The notes under the pieces: model-generated | Database searches by the model: none | Seen by the model: only the letters and a program-made list of their open reading frames with translations | What the model was told of the DNA's origin: nothing | Made by a program: the position numbers and the translations under genes | Shown: piece after piece, positions 1-9,958 of the stretch | Layout of the letters: each line of letters opens with the position of its first letter | Position numbering within the stretch: the stretch's first letter is position 1 | Origin: Nannocystis sp. | GTDB lineage: Bacteria; Myxococcota_A; Polyangia; Nannocystales; Nannocystaceae | DNA length: 64,000 nucleotides | Direction: 5' to 3' | Assembly: GCF_016714285.1 (NCBI RefSeq) | Contig: NZ_JADJNN010000016.1 | Coordinates: 124,001-188,000 of the forward strand

Positions 1-1420
1 TGGCGAAGCAGCTGTACCAGGCGTCGGCCTTCTCGTCGGTCCAGGTCGGTGGTTGATAGAGGGCGAACTGTTCGACCAGGCAGAGGTCGATCGGGGCGGC
101 CATCGCGAAGTAGTTGATGAGCAGGACCTCGGCGCCGTCCATGCTCGTGCGGCTGTCGCTGAAGCGGTGGATGCAGCCGTCGACGGCGTCGGCGAGGCGG
201 GCGACGTCCTGCATGGGGTCGGCGACGTACTTGGCGTCGTAGGTGGCGAAGATGGTGGAGGAGAAGCCGAAGTAGCGCGACCAGGCGAGCGCGCGGGTGC
301 CGGGCTGGCCGGGGCTCTGCTCGAGCACGGCGAGGAAGCGGCTGACGTTGCACAGGTCGTCGCTGAAGCTGCCGAGCGGGGTGCCGCCGACGACGACGAG
401 GCGGGGCTTGCCGTCGCCGCCGGTGACCGCGGCGTGGGTGCCGTAGTTGCGGCCGGAGTGGAACCACTTGGGGGAGTTCGGCTCGTCGGCGGCGGCGACG
501 TCGTACTCGACGGTGTTGATGAGGCCGAGGGTCGCGGGGGAGACGCTGTACTGGCGGCGGTGGTAGATGAGGTTGATGTCGTCCCAGCCGTCGCCGTCGA
601 GGTCTTGCAGGGTGCCGCCGACCTCGCGAAATTCGCCGGGGGCGAGCAGGGTGGGGATCGCCGAGAAGCCAGGTCCGCAATTCCCGGCGGCGGGGAGCTC
701 GGGGCGCCACACGCAGAGGTAGCCCCAGTTGCCGTTCACGTTCTCGCCGTCGCCGTAGGAGGGGGCGAGGAAGGGGTGACGCAGGCCCTCGGGGTCGCGC
801 ACGGAGTCGGACCAGGCGTAGTCCTGGGCGACGGGGGCGTCGGCGCGGGCGACGATGCTGGCGGCGGCGAGGTCGACGACGGCGAGCGCGGGGGGGCCCT
901 CTGCGCCGTCGAAGCGGCAGAAGCGGGCGGCGAGCTCGGCCAGGCCGTCGCCGCTGTGATCGCCGAGCAGCTCGAGGCGGTGGGCCTGGTAGTTGCCGTC
1001 GCATTGATCGATGGTCGCGGCGAGCGGGAGCTCGGTGAGGGCGAGCAGCGGCGAGCTGACGAGCAGGCAGGTGCCGTCGGGGCTGAGGGTACATGGCCCG
1101 AGGGACAGGTCGGTCTCGGGGGTGCCGTCGGCGTCGAGGTCGAAGGCGCCGCTCGCGGGTGGGTCGCCGGTGGTGGCGTCGGTGGTGTCGGTGGTGGCGT
1201 CGGTGGTGGCGTCGGTGGTGGTCGTGGCGACGGGTGTGGTCGACCCGGTGGTGGACCCGGGGGCGTCCGTGTCGGGGCCGTCGGTGGTGGGGAGGGCGGT
1301 GGTCCCGGTGGTGGTCGCGGCCGTGGTCGAGGCGGGGTCGGTGTCGGTCGCGGGGACGGGCGGGGTGCAGGCGAGGAGGAGGCCCGGGAGGCTGGCGAGG
1401 CTGCGAGCGAGGCGCGGCAT
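1..1420 (-). CDS. FG-GAP/VCBS-like surface lipoprotein (C-terminus beyond window edge)
   Basis: Reads from an ATG at 1420 leftward off the window, 473 codons visible. The N-terminus is a lipoprotein signal with lipobox L-L-A-C (Cys about residue 18), followed by a Thr/Asp/Pro-rich linker of about 80 residues containing TTDA repeats. The body has Asp-rich segments DLDADGTPETDL, DHSGDGLAEL and DLDGDGWDDI, the pattern of Ca-binding FG-GAP/VCBS blades in integrin-like beta-propellers. A -10-like TACGGT lies 6 nt before the ATG. Inferred: an outer-membrane- or surface-anchored protein of unknown ligand. Lipoprotein status is well supported; the propeller fold is moderately supported because the C-terminus is not visible. 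Confidence 0.8.
   Translation of the reverse strand, partial: MPRLARSLASLPGLLLACTPPVPATDTDPASTTAATTTGTTALPTTDGPDTDAPGSTTGSTTPVATTTTDATTDATTDTTDATTGDPPASGAFDLDADGTPETDLSLGPCTLSPDGTCLLVSSPLLALTELPLAATIDQCDGNYQAHRLELLGDHSGDGLAELAARFCRFDGAEGPPALAVVDLAAASIVARADAPVAQDYAWSDSVRDPEGLRHPFLAPSYGDGENVNGNWGYLCVWRPELPAAGNCGPGFSAIPTLLAPGEFREVGGTLQDLDGDGWDDINLIYHRRQYSVSPATLGLINTVEYDVAAADEPNSPKWFHSGRNYGTHAAVTGGDGKPRLVVVGGTPLGSFSDDLCNVSRFLAVLEQSPGQPGTRALAWSRYFGFSSTIFATYDAKYVADPMQDVARLADAVDGCIHRFSDSRTSMDGAEVLLINYFAMAAPIDLCLVEQFALYQPPTWTDEKADAWYSCFA
1173..1221 (-). repeat. 12-bp in-frame tandem repeat encoding TTDA
   Basis: Four imperfect 12-bp units lie in the linker of the FG-GAP lipoprotein and encode Thr-Thr-Asp-Ala. 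They probably arose by slippage; unit number may set the length of the surface stalk. Confidence 0.75.
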
Positions 1421-1426
1421 GCGACC

Positions 1427-1432
1427 ACCGTA
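1427..1432 (-). promoter_or_regulatory. -10-like TACGGT, 6 nt before start (leaderless type)
   Basis: On the minus strand TACGGT is followed by 6 nt and then the ATG of the FG-GAP lipoprotein. A start site about 7 nt downstream would fall on or next to the start codon. Confidence 0.5.
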
Positions 1433-1530
1433 TCGGCCGCATGCGGTGCTGAACAGTGGTTTGCGGGGTGACGCCGAGAAAGGCTGGTGGCGGTGAAACT
1501 CCGGGGGCTGTGGGCCGCTCCAAGCAGCGG

Positions 1531-2571
1531 ATGCAGGTGGCTCGCTGCGCGACGCTCTGTTTGTGTGCCGGCTGTTTGTGTGCCGGTTGTTCGTGTGCCG
1601 GTTGTTCGTGTACCGGGCTTGGTTGCTCGGCGGACGGGGCCGCGCGGGTCGTGCTCGCTGCGCCGGCGTCGGTGAGCGCGAGCGCGGAGCCGGCGGGCGA
1701 GCTGTGGGTGGCGAACTTCGTGGGGGACCGGGTGACGCGGCACGACGCGCGCAGCGGGGCGTTGATCAGCGAGCTGGCGGCGACGCCGGAGCTCGACGGG
1801 GCGCTGGGCATGGACCTGGGGTCGGACGGGCGGGTCTACGTGGCGAGCGAGGAGGGCAACCGGGTGCTGCGCTACGACGCGGCGACCGGCGCGTTCCTCG
1901 GCCGCTTCGTGTGGGACGACGCGGACACGCCGGTCGACGAGACGGGCGGACTCAAGGGGCCGGCGGCGGTGTTGTTCGGGCCGGACGGGGCGCTGTATGT
2001 GTCGAGCTTCGACGGCGACGCGGTGCTGCGATACGACGGCCGCAGCGGCGAGTTCATCGACGAGTTCGTGGTCGCGGGCGCGGGCGGGCTCGATGGGCCC
2101 GACGCGGGGATGGTGTTCGGGCCGGACGGGGACCTGTATGTACCGGGTTATTACAGCCACGCGATCGGCCGCTACGACGGGGTCACGGGGGACTTCAAGG
2201 AGCTGTTCACGCCCGCGGACGGCTCGTTGCTGGCCCCGCGGACGTTGATCTTCGCGGGCGACGAGCTGCTGGTGAGCAGCGAGTGGCGCTCGGCGGTGCT
2301 GCGATTTGACGCGGGCAGCGGGGCCTACCGCGGGGAGCTGATCGCGGCGCGGGCCGGCGGGCTGCACGGGGCCGCCGGCATGCTGCGGCGGGCCGACGGC
2401 AGCTTCGTGGTCGTCAGCATCGAGGCGGGTGAGCTGTTGCAATTCTCGGCGCTCGGCGATCCGCTGGCGCCGCTGGTGAGCGCCGCGAGCGGGGTGTTGC
2501 GCGGGCCGACGCACGTGCTGCACGTGGCGGACGATCGGGGTGCTGCATTCGTGAGAGGAGTCGATCCATGA
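1531..2571 (+). CDS. NHL/Vgb-type beta-propeller lipoprotein with repeated lipobox
   Basis: 346 residues from ATG 1531. After a short N-terminus comes a run of C-A-G-C motifs (several overlapping lipoboxes), then repeated blades: ELWVANFVGDRVTRHD, RVYVASEEGNRVLRYD, ALYVSSFDGDAVLRYD and DLYVPGYYSHAIGRYD. This V-x(8-10)-R-Y-D pattern is typical of NHL/virginiamycin-B-lyase-like propellers. Probably an exported, lipid-anchored protein of unknown ligand. Its stop overlaps the start of the LytTR gene by 4 bp (ATGA), so the two should be translationally coupled. The open frame extends upstream to 1456, but that part lacks a signal-peptide character; ATG 1531 places a basic residue before the Cys-rich segment. 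Confidence 0.75.
   Translation: MQVARCATLCLCAGCLCAGCSCAGCSCTGLGCSADGAARVVLAAPASVSASAEPAGELWVANFVGDRVTRHDARSGALISELAATPELDGALGMDLGSDGRVYVASEEGNRVLRYDAATGAFLGRFVWDDADTPVDETGGLKGPAAVLFGPDGALYVSSFDGDAVLRYDGRSGEFIDEFVVAGAGGLDGPDAGMVFGPDGDLYVPGYYSHAIGRYDGVTGDFKELFTPADGSLLAPRTLIFAGDELLVSSEWRSAVLRFDAGSGAYRGELIAARAGGLHGAAGMLRRADGSFVVVSIEAGELLQFSALGDPLAPLVSAASGVLRGPTHVLHVADDRGAAFVRGVDP
1563..1622 (+). repeat. Four 15-bp tandem repeats encoding successive lipoboxes
   Basis: Units at 1563-1577, 1578-1592, 1593-1607 and a diverged 1608-1622, consensus GTGTGCCGGYTGTTY. In frame they encode repeats of C-A-G-C-[LS], so each unit adds a potential lipidation Cys. Confidence 0.9.
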
Positions 2572-2987
2572 CGCTGCCTGAGCCTATCTGTACGCTCGTC
2601 GACGACGATCCGCTCGCCCGCGAGGGCATCGCTGCCTCGCCGGGCGACCCGGAGCTCGCGCGGCCGGACTCGCGTCTGGTGATCAAGGATGGCAGGCGGG
2701 TGGTGTTCCTGCGCGCCGAGGAGATCGACTGGATCGAGGCGGCCGACTATTACGTGCAGATCCACGTGGGCAGCAAGAGCTACCTGCACCGCGAGACGAT
2801 GATGAGCCTGGAGCGGCGCCTGGACGGTGAGCAGTTCGTGCGGATCCATCGCTCGGCGATCGTCAATCGTCGGCGGATCCGCGAGCTCTCGAGCAGTCGG
2901 CGCGCGGCGGTGGTGGTGCTCGAGGGCGGGGCCACGCTCCGGGTGTCACGCAGCCAGCGCGACAAGCTGGCGGCGCTGCGCGGGTGA
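2568..2987 (+). CDS. LytTR DNA-binding protein with vestigial receiver domain
   Basis: 139 residues. Residues 10-20 read TLVDDDPLAREGI, the usual first strand and acidic pocket of an AlgR/LytR-type receiver domain, but the next ~100 receiver residues, including the phospho-acceptor Asp, are absent. After a short linker a complete LytTR domain follows (about residues 38-139) with conserved FLRAEEIDWIEAADYYVQIH and FVRIHRSAIVN motifs. LytTR domains bind DNA direct repeats. Inferred: a regulator derived by internal deletion, acting without phosphorylation. Coupled by a 4-bp overlap to the upstream propeller lipoprotein, an unusual partner; no histidine kinase is adjacent. Confidence 0.85.
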   Translation: MTLPEPICTLVDDDPLAREGIAASPGDPELARPDSRLVIKDGRRVVFLRAEEIDWIEAADYYVQIHVGSKSYLHRETMMSLERRLDGEQFVRIHRSAIVNRRRIRELSSSRRAAVVVLEGGATLRVSRSQRDKLAALRG

Positions 2988-3048
2988 GGGCCCGCGGTGA
3001 GTGGGGGCGACTGGCGCTGTCGTGTGGCGCTGTGCCGCGGGATAGGCG

Positions 3049-4473
3049 CTATTGGGGCGGCAGGCAGGAGACGTTGTAGAGGGCGTTGCCGGTGAAGTCG
3101 GAGTAGGTGTAGGGGCGGTTCAGGCCGTCGTACTGGCCGACCGCGGTGAGGGTGTCGAGGTCGACCTTGAACACCACCTCGGGGTCGATCGGGTTGTTGG
3201 CGTCGTCGACGTCGGACCAGTTGACGGCCCAGAGGAAGCCCTCGTGATCGAAGCCGACGCCCTTGATCGTGTACTTCGACTTGAACACGGGGCCGAGCTC
3301 GAGGGTATCGATGTGGACGGCGTTGACGCCGTTGGTCGAGGAGACCCACATCCAGTCGTCGGGGCCCTCGGCGAGGCCGGAGCCGCCCCAGAAGCCGTTG
3401 ACGAGGTCCCACTTCTGCAGCTCGGGGTCGAAGCGGCCGACGCCGTAGCCGCCGAGGGCGACGGAGGACAGCCAGACCTGGCCCTTGTGGTCGACGGTGA
3501 TGCCGTAGGGGCCGATCTCCGGCGGGACGACGAAGACCTTGTAGGCGAAGTTGTCGATGTAGACGCGGGCCAGCTTGCCGCCGTTGAAGGCCATCGAGGT
3601 GAAGAAGAGGTCGCCGTGGGTGTTGACGGCGCCGCCGTAGGCGCCGAACTGATCGCCGGAGAAGGTGGGGATCGTGATCTGTTTATCGATGGTGCCGGTG
3701 TCGCCGTCGATGAGCGCGACGATCACCCCGCCGGGGGCGCCGAGGCCGGGGAACAGGCTCTTCTTCTCGCTCATCACCGTCCACACCTTCTCCTTGGAGG
3801 TGTTGCAGGTGCCGGGGGTGATCGTGCCCTGCGTCCAGGCGACGGGGCGCTGGTTGGAGGTCGGGAAGTCGATGAACCAGGCGCGGCACTCCTCCATGTC
3901 CCACGCGAGCACGTCGTTCTTGCCGGTGGAGGTCTGGATGCCGGGGACGCCGTTGGACTCCTTGCAGTTGGCGGGGTCGGCCCAGAATTTAACGAGGCCG
4001 CCGTGGCGATTGGCGACCGCGACGTCGCCGCTGAGCGCGACCGAGGTGCGCGACGGGTTGCCCATGCCGTCGGCGCGGGTGAGGTAGCGGCCCTCCTCCT
4101 TGAGGGTCTTCATGTTGATCTTGGAGACGGTGCTCTCCTCGGCGTTGGCGACCCAGACGTAGGAGAATTCGCAGCCGCAGGCGCCCATGCCCTCGGGGAC
4201 GCCGAGGTCGAGCTTGGGGCCGCCATCGTCGGTGGTGCTGTCGACCGGGGCGGTGGTGCTGGTGCTCGCGGCGCTGTCGGAGTTCGAGCCGGAGCCGCCG
4301 GTCGGGGTGTCGTCGGTGGTGGGGAGCTGCGTGCCGCTGCCTGGGTCGCTGGGCTGGGCCGTGGTGATCGCCGTGCCGGCGCTGTCGGAGGCGCTCGTGG
4401 TGGTGTTGTCGCCGCAGGCGGCAAGCGCGGTGCAGAGGCCGAACAGGAGGAGGGCGCGCGCGGAGCTGCTCAT
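3049..4473 (-). CDS. Vgb-like beta-propeller lipoprotein
   Basis: 474 residues. Signal peptide with lipobox L-A-A-C (Cys20), then an ~80-residue Ser/Thr/Asp/Gly-rich linker, then a Cys-containing segment (MGACGCEFSYVWVAN) and repeated blades such as FSYVWVANAEESTVSKIN, KGQVWLSSVALGGYGVGRFD and DDWMWVSSTNGVNAVHID. This resembles virginiamycin B lyase-type or YVTN propellers, but no lyase active site was recognised, so no enzymatic role is assigned. Convergent with the LytTR gene, 61 bp apart. Start supported by TACCGT 6 nt upstream. Confidence 0.8.
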   Translation of the reverse strand: MSSSARALLLFGLCTALAACGDNTTTSASDSAGTAITTAQPSDPGSGTQLPTTDDTPTGGSGSNSDSAASTSTTAPVDSTTDDGGPKLDLGVPEGMGACGCEFSYVWVANAEESTVSKINMKTLKEEGRYLTRADGMGNPSRTSVALSGDVAVANRHGGLVKFWADPANCKESNGVPGIQTSTGKNDVLAWDMEECRAWFIDFPTSNQRPVAWTQGTITPGTCNTSKEKVWTVMSEKKSLFPGLGAPGGVIVALIDGDTGTIDKQITIPTFSGDQFGAYGGAVNTHGDLFFTSMAFNGGKLARVYIDNFAYKVFVVPPEIGPYGITVDHKGQVWLSSVALGGYGVGRFDPELQKWDLVNGFWGGSGLAEGPDDWMWVSSTNGVNAVHIDTLELGPVFKSKYTIKGVGFDHEGFLWAVNWSDVDDANNPIDPEVVFKVDLDTLTAVGQYDGLNRPYTYSDFTGNALYNVSCLPPQ

Positions 4474-4479
4474 CGCGCG

Positions 4480-4485
4480 ACGGTA
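4480..4485 (-). promoter_or_regulatory. -10-like TACCGT, 6 nt before start
   Basis: Minus-strand TACCGT followed by CGCGCG and the ATG of the Vgb-like lipoprotein; leaderless geometry. Confidence 0.5.
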
Positions 4486-4574
4486 TCACCTCTGTGCGGT
4501 GGAGGGGATCCACGGGGGCCGGAGCTCTGCAGATGTGGGTGGACAGGTGCTTGCGTGAGGCGAGCTGCCTTCGT

Positions 4575-4580
4575 TAGTTT
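4575..4580 (+). promoter_or_regulatory. -10-like TAGTTT, 9 nt before start
   Basis: TAGTTT then 9 nt then ATG 4590 of the methyltransferase remnant. The flanks are more AT-rich than the surroundings. Confidence 0.4.
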
Positions 4581-4589
4581 CCGGTTTGC

Positions 4590-6562
4590 ATGGACGCGAG
4601 GGAGCGGCGGCAGCTCGGGGCGCATTATACGTCGGAGCGAGATATCGCGAAGCTGCTCGGTGGGCTGTTCCTCGACGAGCTGCGGGAGCGCCTCGAGGTG
4701 GCGCTGGCGGATCGCTCGGAGGGGCGGGGCGCGGGGCTGCGGGAATATGTGGGTGGTTTGCGGCGGCTGCGACTGCTCGATCCGGCGTGTGGTCGCGGGG
4801 ACGTGCTGATCGCGGCGTATCGGGAGCTGCGGCGCCTGGAGCTGCGGGCGCTCGTCGCGATGGCGGCCGCGGGGGAGGGCGACGATTCGCCGGGGGTCGA
4901 CCTGGGGCAGGTCTATGGGATCGAGATCGACGCATCGTCGGCGCAGGCCGCGGAGCTCGGGCTCTTGCGGGTCGATCAGGAATGTGAGCTCGAGTGGGCG
5001 CAGGCTGGCCTGCGGGGGCGTGCTTCGGGGGCGCCGAGGCTGCGGGTGGCGAATGCGCTGCAGTTCGATTGGTCGGAGTGGCTGCCTGCGGGGGATGATG
5101 TGCTGGTGCTCGGGAATCCGCCCTACGTCGGCAAGCACTATCAGACGCCGGCGCAGAAGGCCGACATGGCGACGATCTTCGCGGCGTTCGGCAACGCGGG
5201 CGACCTCGATTATGTCGCGTGCTGGTTCGTCGTGGCCGCGCGGTATGTTCAGGGGACGCGGGCGAGGTGTGCATTTGTCGCGACCAACAGCGTCACGCAG
5301 GGCGAGCAGGTGCCGCTGCTGTGGCGGGTGCTGTTTGGGGTGTTCGCGATCAAGATTCACTTCGCGCATCGGACCTTCAAGTGGATGAGCGGGGAGCAGG
5401 GGGCGGCGCATGTGCACGTGGTGATCGTCGGATTTGCTGCGTTCGATCGCGGGGGCAAGCGGATCTTCGAGTATGCTGGTGACGCGGCGGTGTGCGTCGA
5501 TGGGGTGGCGAACATCAGCCCGTATCTGACGAGTGGACCGGACCGATATGTCGTCAAGGCGAGGGCGGTGTTGGCGGCGGGGGTGCCGGAGATGCGCTGC
5601 GGGAACAAGCCGAGCGACGGGGGGCATCTTATCTTCACCGACGCCGAACGTGGTGAATTCCTGCGGGTCGAGCCTGGGGCGGAGCCGCTGTTTCGGCGTT
5701 ATTGCGGATCGGAGGAGTTTATTAATGGGGGGATGCGCTGGTGTCTGTGGCTGCGCGGCGTCGATCCGGCGGTGCTGCGAGGGTTGCCGCGGGTGGTCGA
5801 GCGGGTCGAGCAGGTGCGGGAGTTTCGGCGAGCGAGTACGGCGGCGCCGACGCGGGCGGCGGCGGAGCGGGCGGCGGAGTTCTTTTATGTGTCGCAGCCG
5901 GCGGGGGAGTACATCGCGGTGCCGGAGGTGTCGTCCGAGCGGCGTGGATACATCCGGCCGGGTTCCTGGCGCCGGAGGTGATTGCGAGCAACAAGTTATA
6001 TGTCGTCGCGACGCCGGATATGTTCCTGTTCGGGGTGTTGTCGTCGGCGATGCACATGGCGTGGGTTCGGGTGGTCGGTGGTCGGCTGCGCAGCGATTAT
6101 CAATACTCGGCGGCGATGGTGTACAACACGTTCCCGTGGCCTGTGGATGCGGGCGCGGAGGAGCGGGTTACCGTGGAGGCGGCGGCGCGGGGGGTGCTCG
6201 ACATTCGCGGTAGATGGCCCAGGAGCACGCTGGCGCAGCTCTACGATCCGCGGACGATGCCAGCGTCGCTGGCCCGGGCTCATGGTGCCCTCGATCGCGC
6301 CGTGGACCGGTGCTATCAGTGGGAGGCGTTTGTCAGCGACAAGGGCCGGTTTGCGCACGCGCTCAAGCGGTATCAGGCGTTGGTGGCACGCGGTGAGCTG
6401 GCGGACGCGTCAGACGGCGTGGGGACGCGGGTTGGGGGAGGCGCTGATCGCCAGGGTTACGCGGTCGAAAACGGTTGCGGGGCTCCGGGGCGACCCGGCA
6501 CCATCGACGGCGCCGGGCCTGCGACGACGGGGGCACCATGGGTACGACGCTCGAGAGGCTGA
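4590..6562 (+). pseudogene. MmeI-like DNA methyltransferase, truncated and frameshifted
   Basis: The first frame (4590-5981) carries class I SAM methyltransferase motifs: motif I LLDPACGRGDVLIAAYREL (usual family form DPACGCGNFL), an acidic GIEI strand and motif IV NPPYVG of N6-adenine/N4-cytosine enzymes, then family-typical GFVATNS-like and FAHRTFKW-like segments. Near 5954 one C appears to be missing: the frame continues as PAGFLAPEVIASNKLY, AMHMAWVRVVGGRL, SDYQYS and NTFPWP in the +1 frame to about 6562. MmeI-type enzymes are about 900 residues with an N-terminal nuclease; here the protein begins at the R-x-Q-L-G-A-H-Y-T-S segment after it. Codon use includes more A/T-ending codons than neighbours, which hints at transfer. 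Probably a decayed orphan methyltransferase. The true 3' end is uncertain beyond about 6400. Confidence 0.8.
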
Positions 6563-7138
6563 TCGATGGCGTGGAGCGCCGCTCCACCTGGAAGAACGCC
6601 GCCGTCGCTGTCGGCGTGACCCTCCTGGCGAATTTCGCGCTGGCCGGCTACATCCTGCCCAGCATCGAGGCGAGGCGCCCGGAAGCCATGGATGGCGGCT
6701 TTCTGGTGATGATCGACCTCCAGCCGTTGGTGTCGGCGGCGGAGGCCTACCGGATCTTCGACCTGTACAAGCCCGACATTCTGGGCTTTGTCAGGCTCCT
6801 GTATGCGGTGGACTTCGTGATCCCGGTGGCGTTCGCGTGCTTCTTCGCCTGCATGATCGGGAAGATGCTGCGGTATCTGAAGGGGCGGCTGGCGGGCGGC
6901 CCTGCTGTTGCCGTTCGCCGCCGTCCCGTTCGACTACACGGAGAACGTGCTGAGCCTGGTCCTCATCAGCCTGTACCAGGGCGGCCAGGTGTTCCCCGCT
7001 TTGGCGGGCGTGGCTGGCCTGGCGACGGCCGGCAAGTTCCTCAGCCTGGGCCTCACCGGCCTGGTGGTGGTGGTCCTGCTGCTTCGGAGCGCGGCGAAGT
7101 TCGTGGCTGCGAAGCTGGGCGGTCCGCGGGGGGCGTGA
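6538..7138 (+). pseudogene. Small multi-pass membrane protein, frameshifted
   Basis: Starts at ATG 6538, overlapping the methyltransferase tail. The first part (to about 6900) encodes a hydrophobic helix (AVAVGVTLLANFALAGYIL) and a second one near LLYAVDFVIPVAFACFFACM. At about 6901 an extra C shifts the frame, and the sensible reading continues as LLLPFAAVPFDYTENVLSL and two more helices to the stop at 7138. The joined product would be about 200 residues with four membrane segments. Family not recognised. Frameshift or sequencing error cannot be told apart from one sequence. Confidence 0.65.
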
Positions 7139-7150
7139 CAGGGCGGGCGC

Positions 7151-7702
7151 TCAGGCGTCGTCGGGCGTCTGGGGGCTGACGGTGATCGGTCGGCCGAGGA
7201 GCACCGCGGCGAAGTGGACGAGCAGGGCGGCGGTGCCGTAGGCGAGGCCGACGACGACGCCGGCGTCGACGATGCCGCGCCAGGGTTGCTCGAGCAGGCG
7301 GACCAGCTGGACGATGCCGACGATGCCGAGGAGCAGGCACCACGAGATGATCAGTCGCTTGCGGGTGGCGTGGAACAGGCCGGAGCAGAAGAAGGGGGCG
7401 AGCAGGACCAGGAGCGGGTGGCGGTGCTGGCCGAGCCAGAAGGCGCGGGCGACGACGCGGGGGACGTAGCCCTTTTGAAAGCCGCGGTAGCCCTCGACGT
7501 AGCCGTTGAACACGGTCCAGCCGATGTAGAGGGCCCACTGAAACTGGCTCATGTCGTGCGAGCGCAGCGGCTCCAGGGCCATGGGCGTGAGGCGGAGGAT
7601 CGCGGAGATCAGGAGGGCGCAGGTCGCGAGCACGCCCCACGCGGCGACTGCCATCACGGCGAGGCTGCGCGGCGGGTAGATCCGTATCGGTGCGCTCGGC
7701 AT
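7151..7702 (-). CDS. Multi-pass membrane protein, function unknown
   Basis: 183 residues from ATG 7702 (the frame is open a little further upstream). Hydrophobic segments lie around residues 16-40 (LAVMAVAAWGVLATCALLIS), 90-112 (LLVLLAPFFCSGLFHATRK), 115-135 and 145-170, so about four helices. A central soluble part contains WALYIGWTVFNGYVEGYRGF. No family recognised. Convergent with the frameshifted membrane gene (12 bp gap); the sigma factor lies upstream in the same direction. Confidence 0.65.
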   Translation of the reverse strand: MPSAPIRIYPPRSLAVMAVAAWGVLATCALLISAILRLTPMALEPLRSHDMSQFQWALYIGWTVFNGYVEGYRGFQKGYVPRVVARAFWLGQHRHPLLVLLAPFFCSGLFHATRKRLIISWCLLLGIVGIVQLVRLLEQPWRGIVDAGVVVGLAYGTAALLVHFAAVLLGRPITVSPQTPDDA

Positions 7703-7746
7703 GGCGGCGGCATGTCTCGCACGATCGCCTGGCCGCGACAACCTGC

Positions 7747-7815
7747 CTGGCTCACATCAGCTCCTGGCGGATGAACTCGCAGTCGCTGGCTAGCATTGTC
7801 GCGGCCGAGTCTGGC

Positions 7816-7844
<29 letters not shown>
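7747..7844. repeat. 34-bp direct repeat; copy of sigma gene 3' end, period 64
   Basis: 7747-7780 and 7811-7844 match at 32 of 34 positions. The second copy is the 3' end of the sigma gene including its stop; the first lies just past that stop. Read in the sigma frame, the extra copy would encode EFIRQELM-stop against EFVRQDLM-stop, so both differences are conservative. Confidence 0.9.
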
Positions 7845-9057
<1,213 letters not shown>

Positions 9058-9093
9058 GGCCCCACGAGACTGGAAGCTTGGACAGAGTTTGTC

Positions 9094-9112
9094 AACCTTG
9101 ATGTTCAAGGTT
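9094..9112. promoter_or_regulatory. Perfect 7-bp inverted repeat upstream of sigma gene
   Basis: AACCTTG-ATGTT-CAAGGTT, 37-55 nt upstream of the sigma start codon, in an unusually AT-rich patch. Fits a dimeric repressor or activator operator. The overlapping TTGACA on the minus strand (next to the repeat) could be a -35 element. Confidence 0.5.
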
Positions 9113-9226
9113 TGTGCAATGATGCGGGCGAAATAGCGCGTAGATTCGTGGTCATGGGCAGTTTTTGGCGTCGTAGCTTCATCGAAACAAGCTTCGTGGA
9201 CGATCTCACGAGGCTTGGTCGAAGCT

Positions 9227-9712
9227 TCAGGCGGCGCGGGCGTGGAGTCGCGGCGGGCGCAGCAGCTTGGCCATGCGCACGCACTTGAGGCCGAGGCCGG
9301 AGCGTGCGCGGGCGATCGGGCGATAGCCGGCGCGGCCGTAGAAGGCGGTGGCGTTGAGGGTCGCCTCGAGGGTGAGGCGACGGACGCCGAAGACCCGGGC
9401 GGAGCGCTCGATGCGAGCGAGGAGGCGAGCACCGACGCCGCCGCCGGCGTGGCCGGGGTGGACGTAGACGGCTCGCACGACGCCGGTCGCGAGCGAGACA
9501 GCGGCGAAGCCGACGACGACGCCGCTGCGCTCGGCGACGACGACGGTGGCCGAGCGCACGAGCGTGGTGTAGAGGCCGCGGCCCTGGTTGGTCCAGCGGG
9601 CCAGCTCAGCGGGCCGGTAGTGCGTGCGACAGAGGTGTGCGACGGCGGCGACGTGGACCCGTGCCATGGCAGGGACGTCAGCAGCGCGGGCCAGTCGGAG
9701 GGACAGCTTCAT
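9227..9712 (-). CDS. GNAT-family N-acetyltransferase
   Basis: 161 residues, a full-length single GNAT domain. Acetyl-CoA-binding motif A is visible as VYVHPGHAGGGVGARLLARI (Q/R-x-x-G-x-G/A type), preceded by the VVVGFAAVSL strand and followed by TLEATLNATAFYGRAGY, the usual motif B. Transfers acetyl from acetyl-CoA to an amine; substrate unknown. TATCCT lies 12 nt before the ATG. Upstream of and co-oriented with the sigma gene, 169 bp apart. Confidence 0.9.
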   Translation of the reverse strand: MKLSLRLARAADVPAMARVHVAAVAHLCRTHYRPAELARWTNQGRGLYTTLVRSATVVVAERSGVVVGFAAVSLATGVVRAVYVHPGHAGGGVGARLLARIERSARVFGVRRLTLEATLNATAFYGRAGYRPIARARSGLGLKCVRMAKLLRPPRLHARAA

Positions 9713-9915
9713 CGCGTGCCGCCAAGGATAACCGAAGCGGCGGGGCGCTTGCCTGGTTTCGCGGCGGGGCGATCGTCGAGCGCAGGGGATCGCGATCGCG
9801 GTCGAACGGCGAGGGCCGATCGGTGGGCGGACGAGCAGACCCCACCGCGAAGGCGCGCCTTCGTGATGGGGTCTGTCGCGCCCGGGGCTCGGCCCGGTAT
9901 CTGGCCGCCCAAGGG

Positions 9916-9958
9916 CAGTCGGCGAGCAGTCGGCGAGCAGCCGGCGATCAGTCGGCGA

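Noticed and set aside
9058..9432. 125-codon N-terminal extension of the sigma factor
   Set aside because: Ser/Ala/Pro-rich without region 1.1 features; it overlaps the GNAT gene and the operator.
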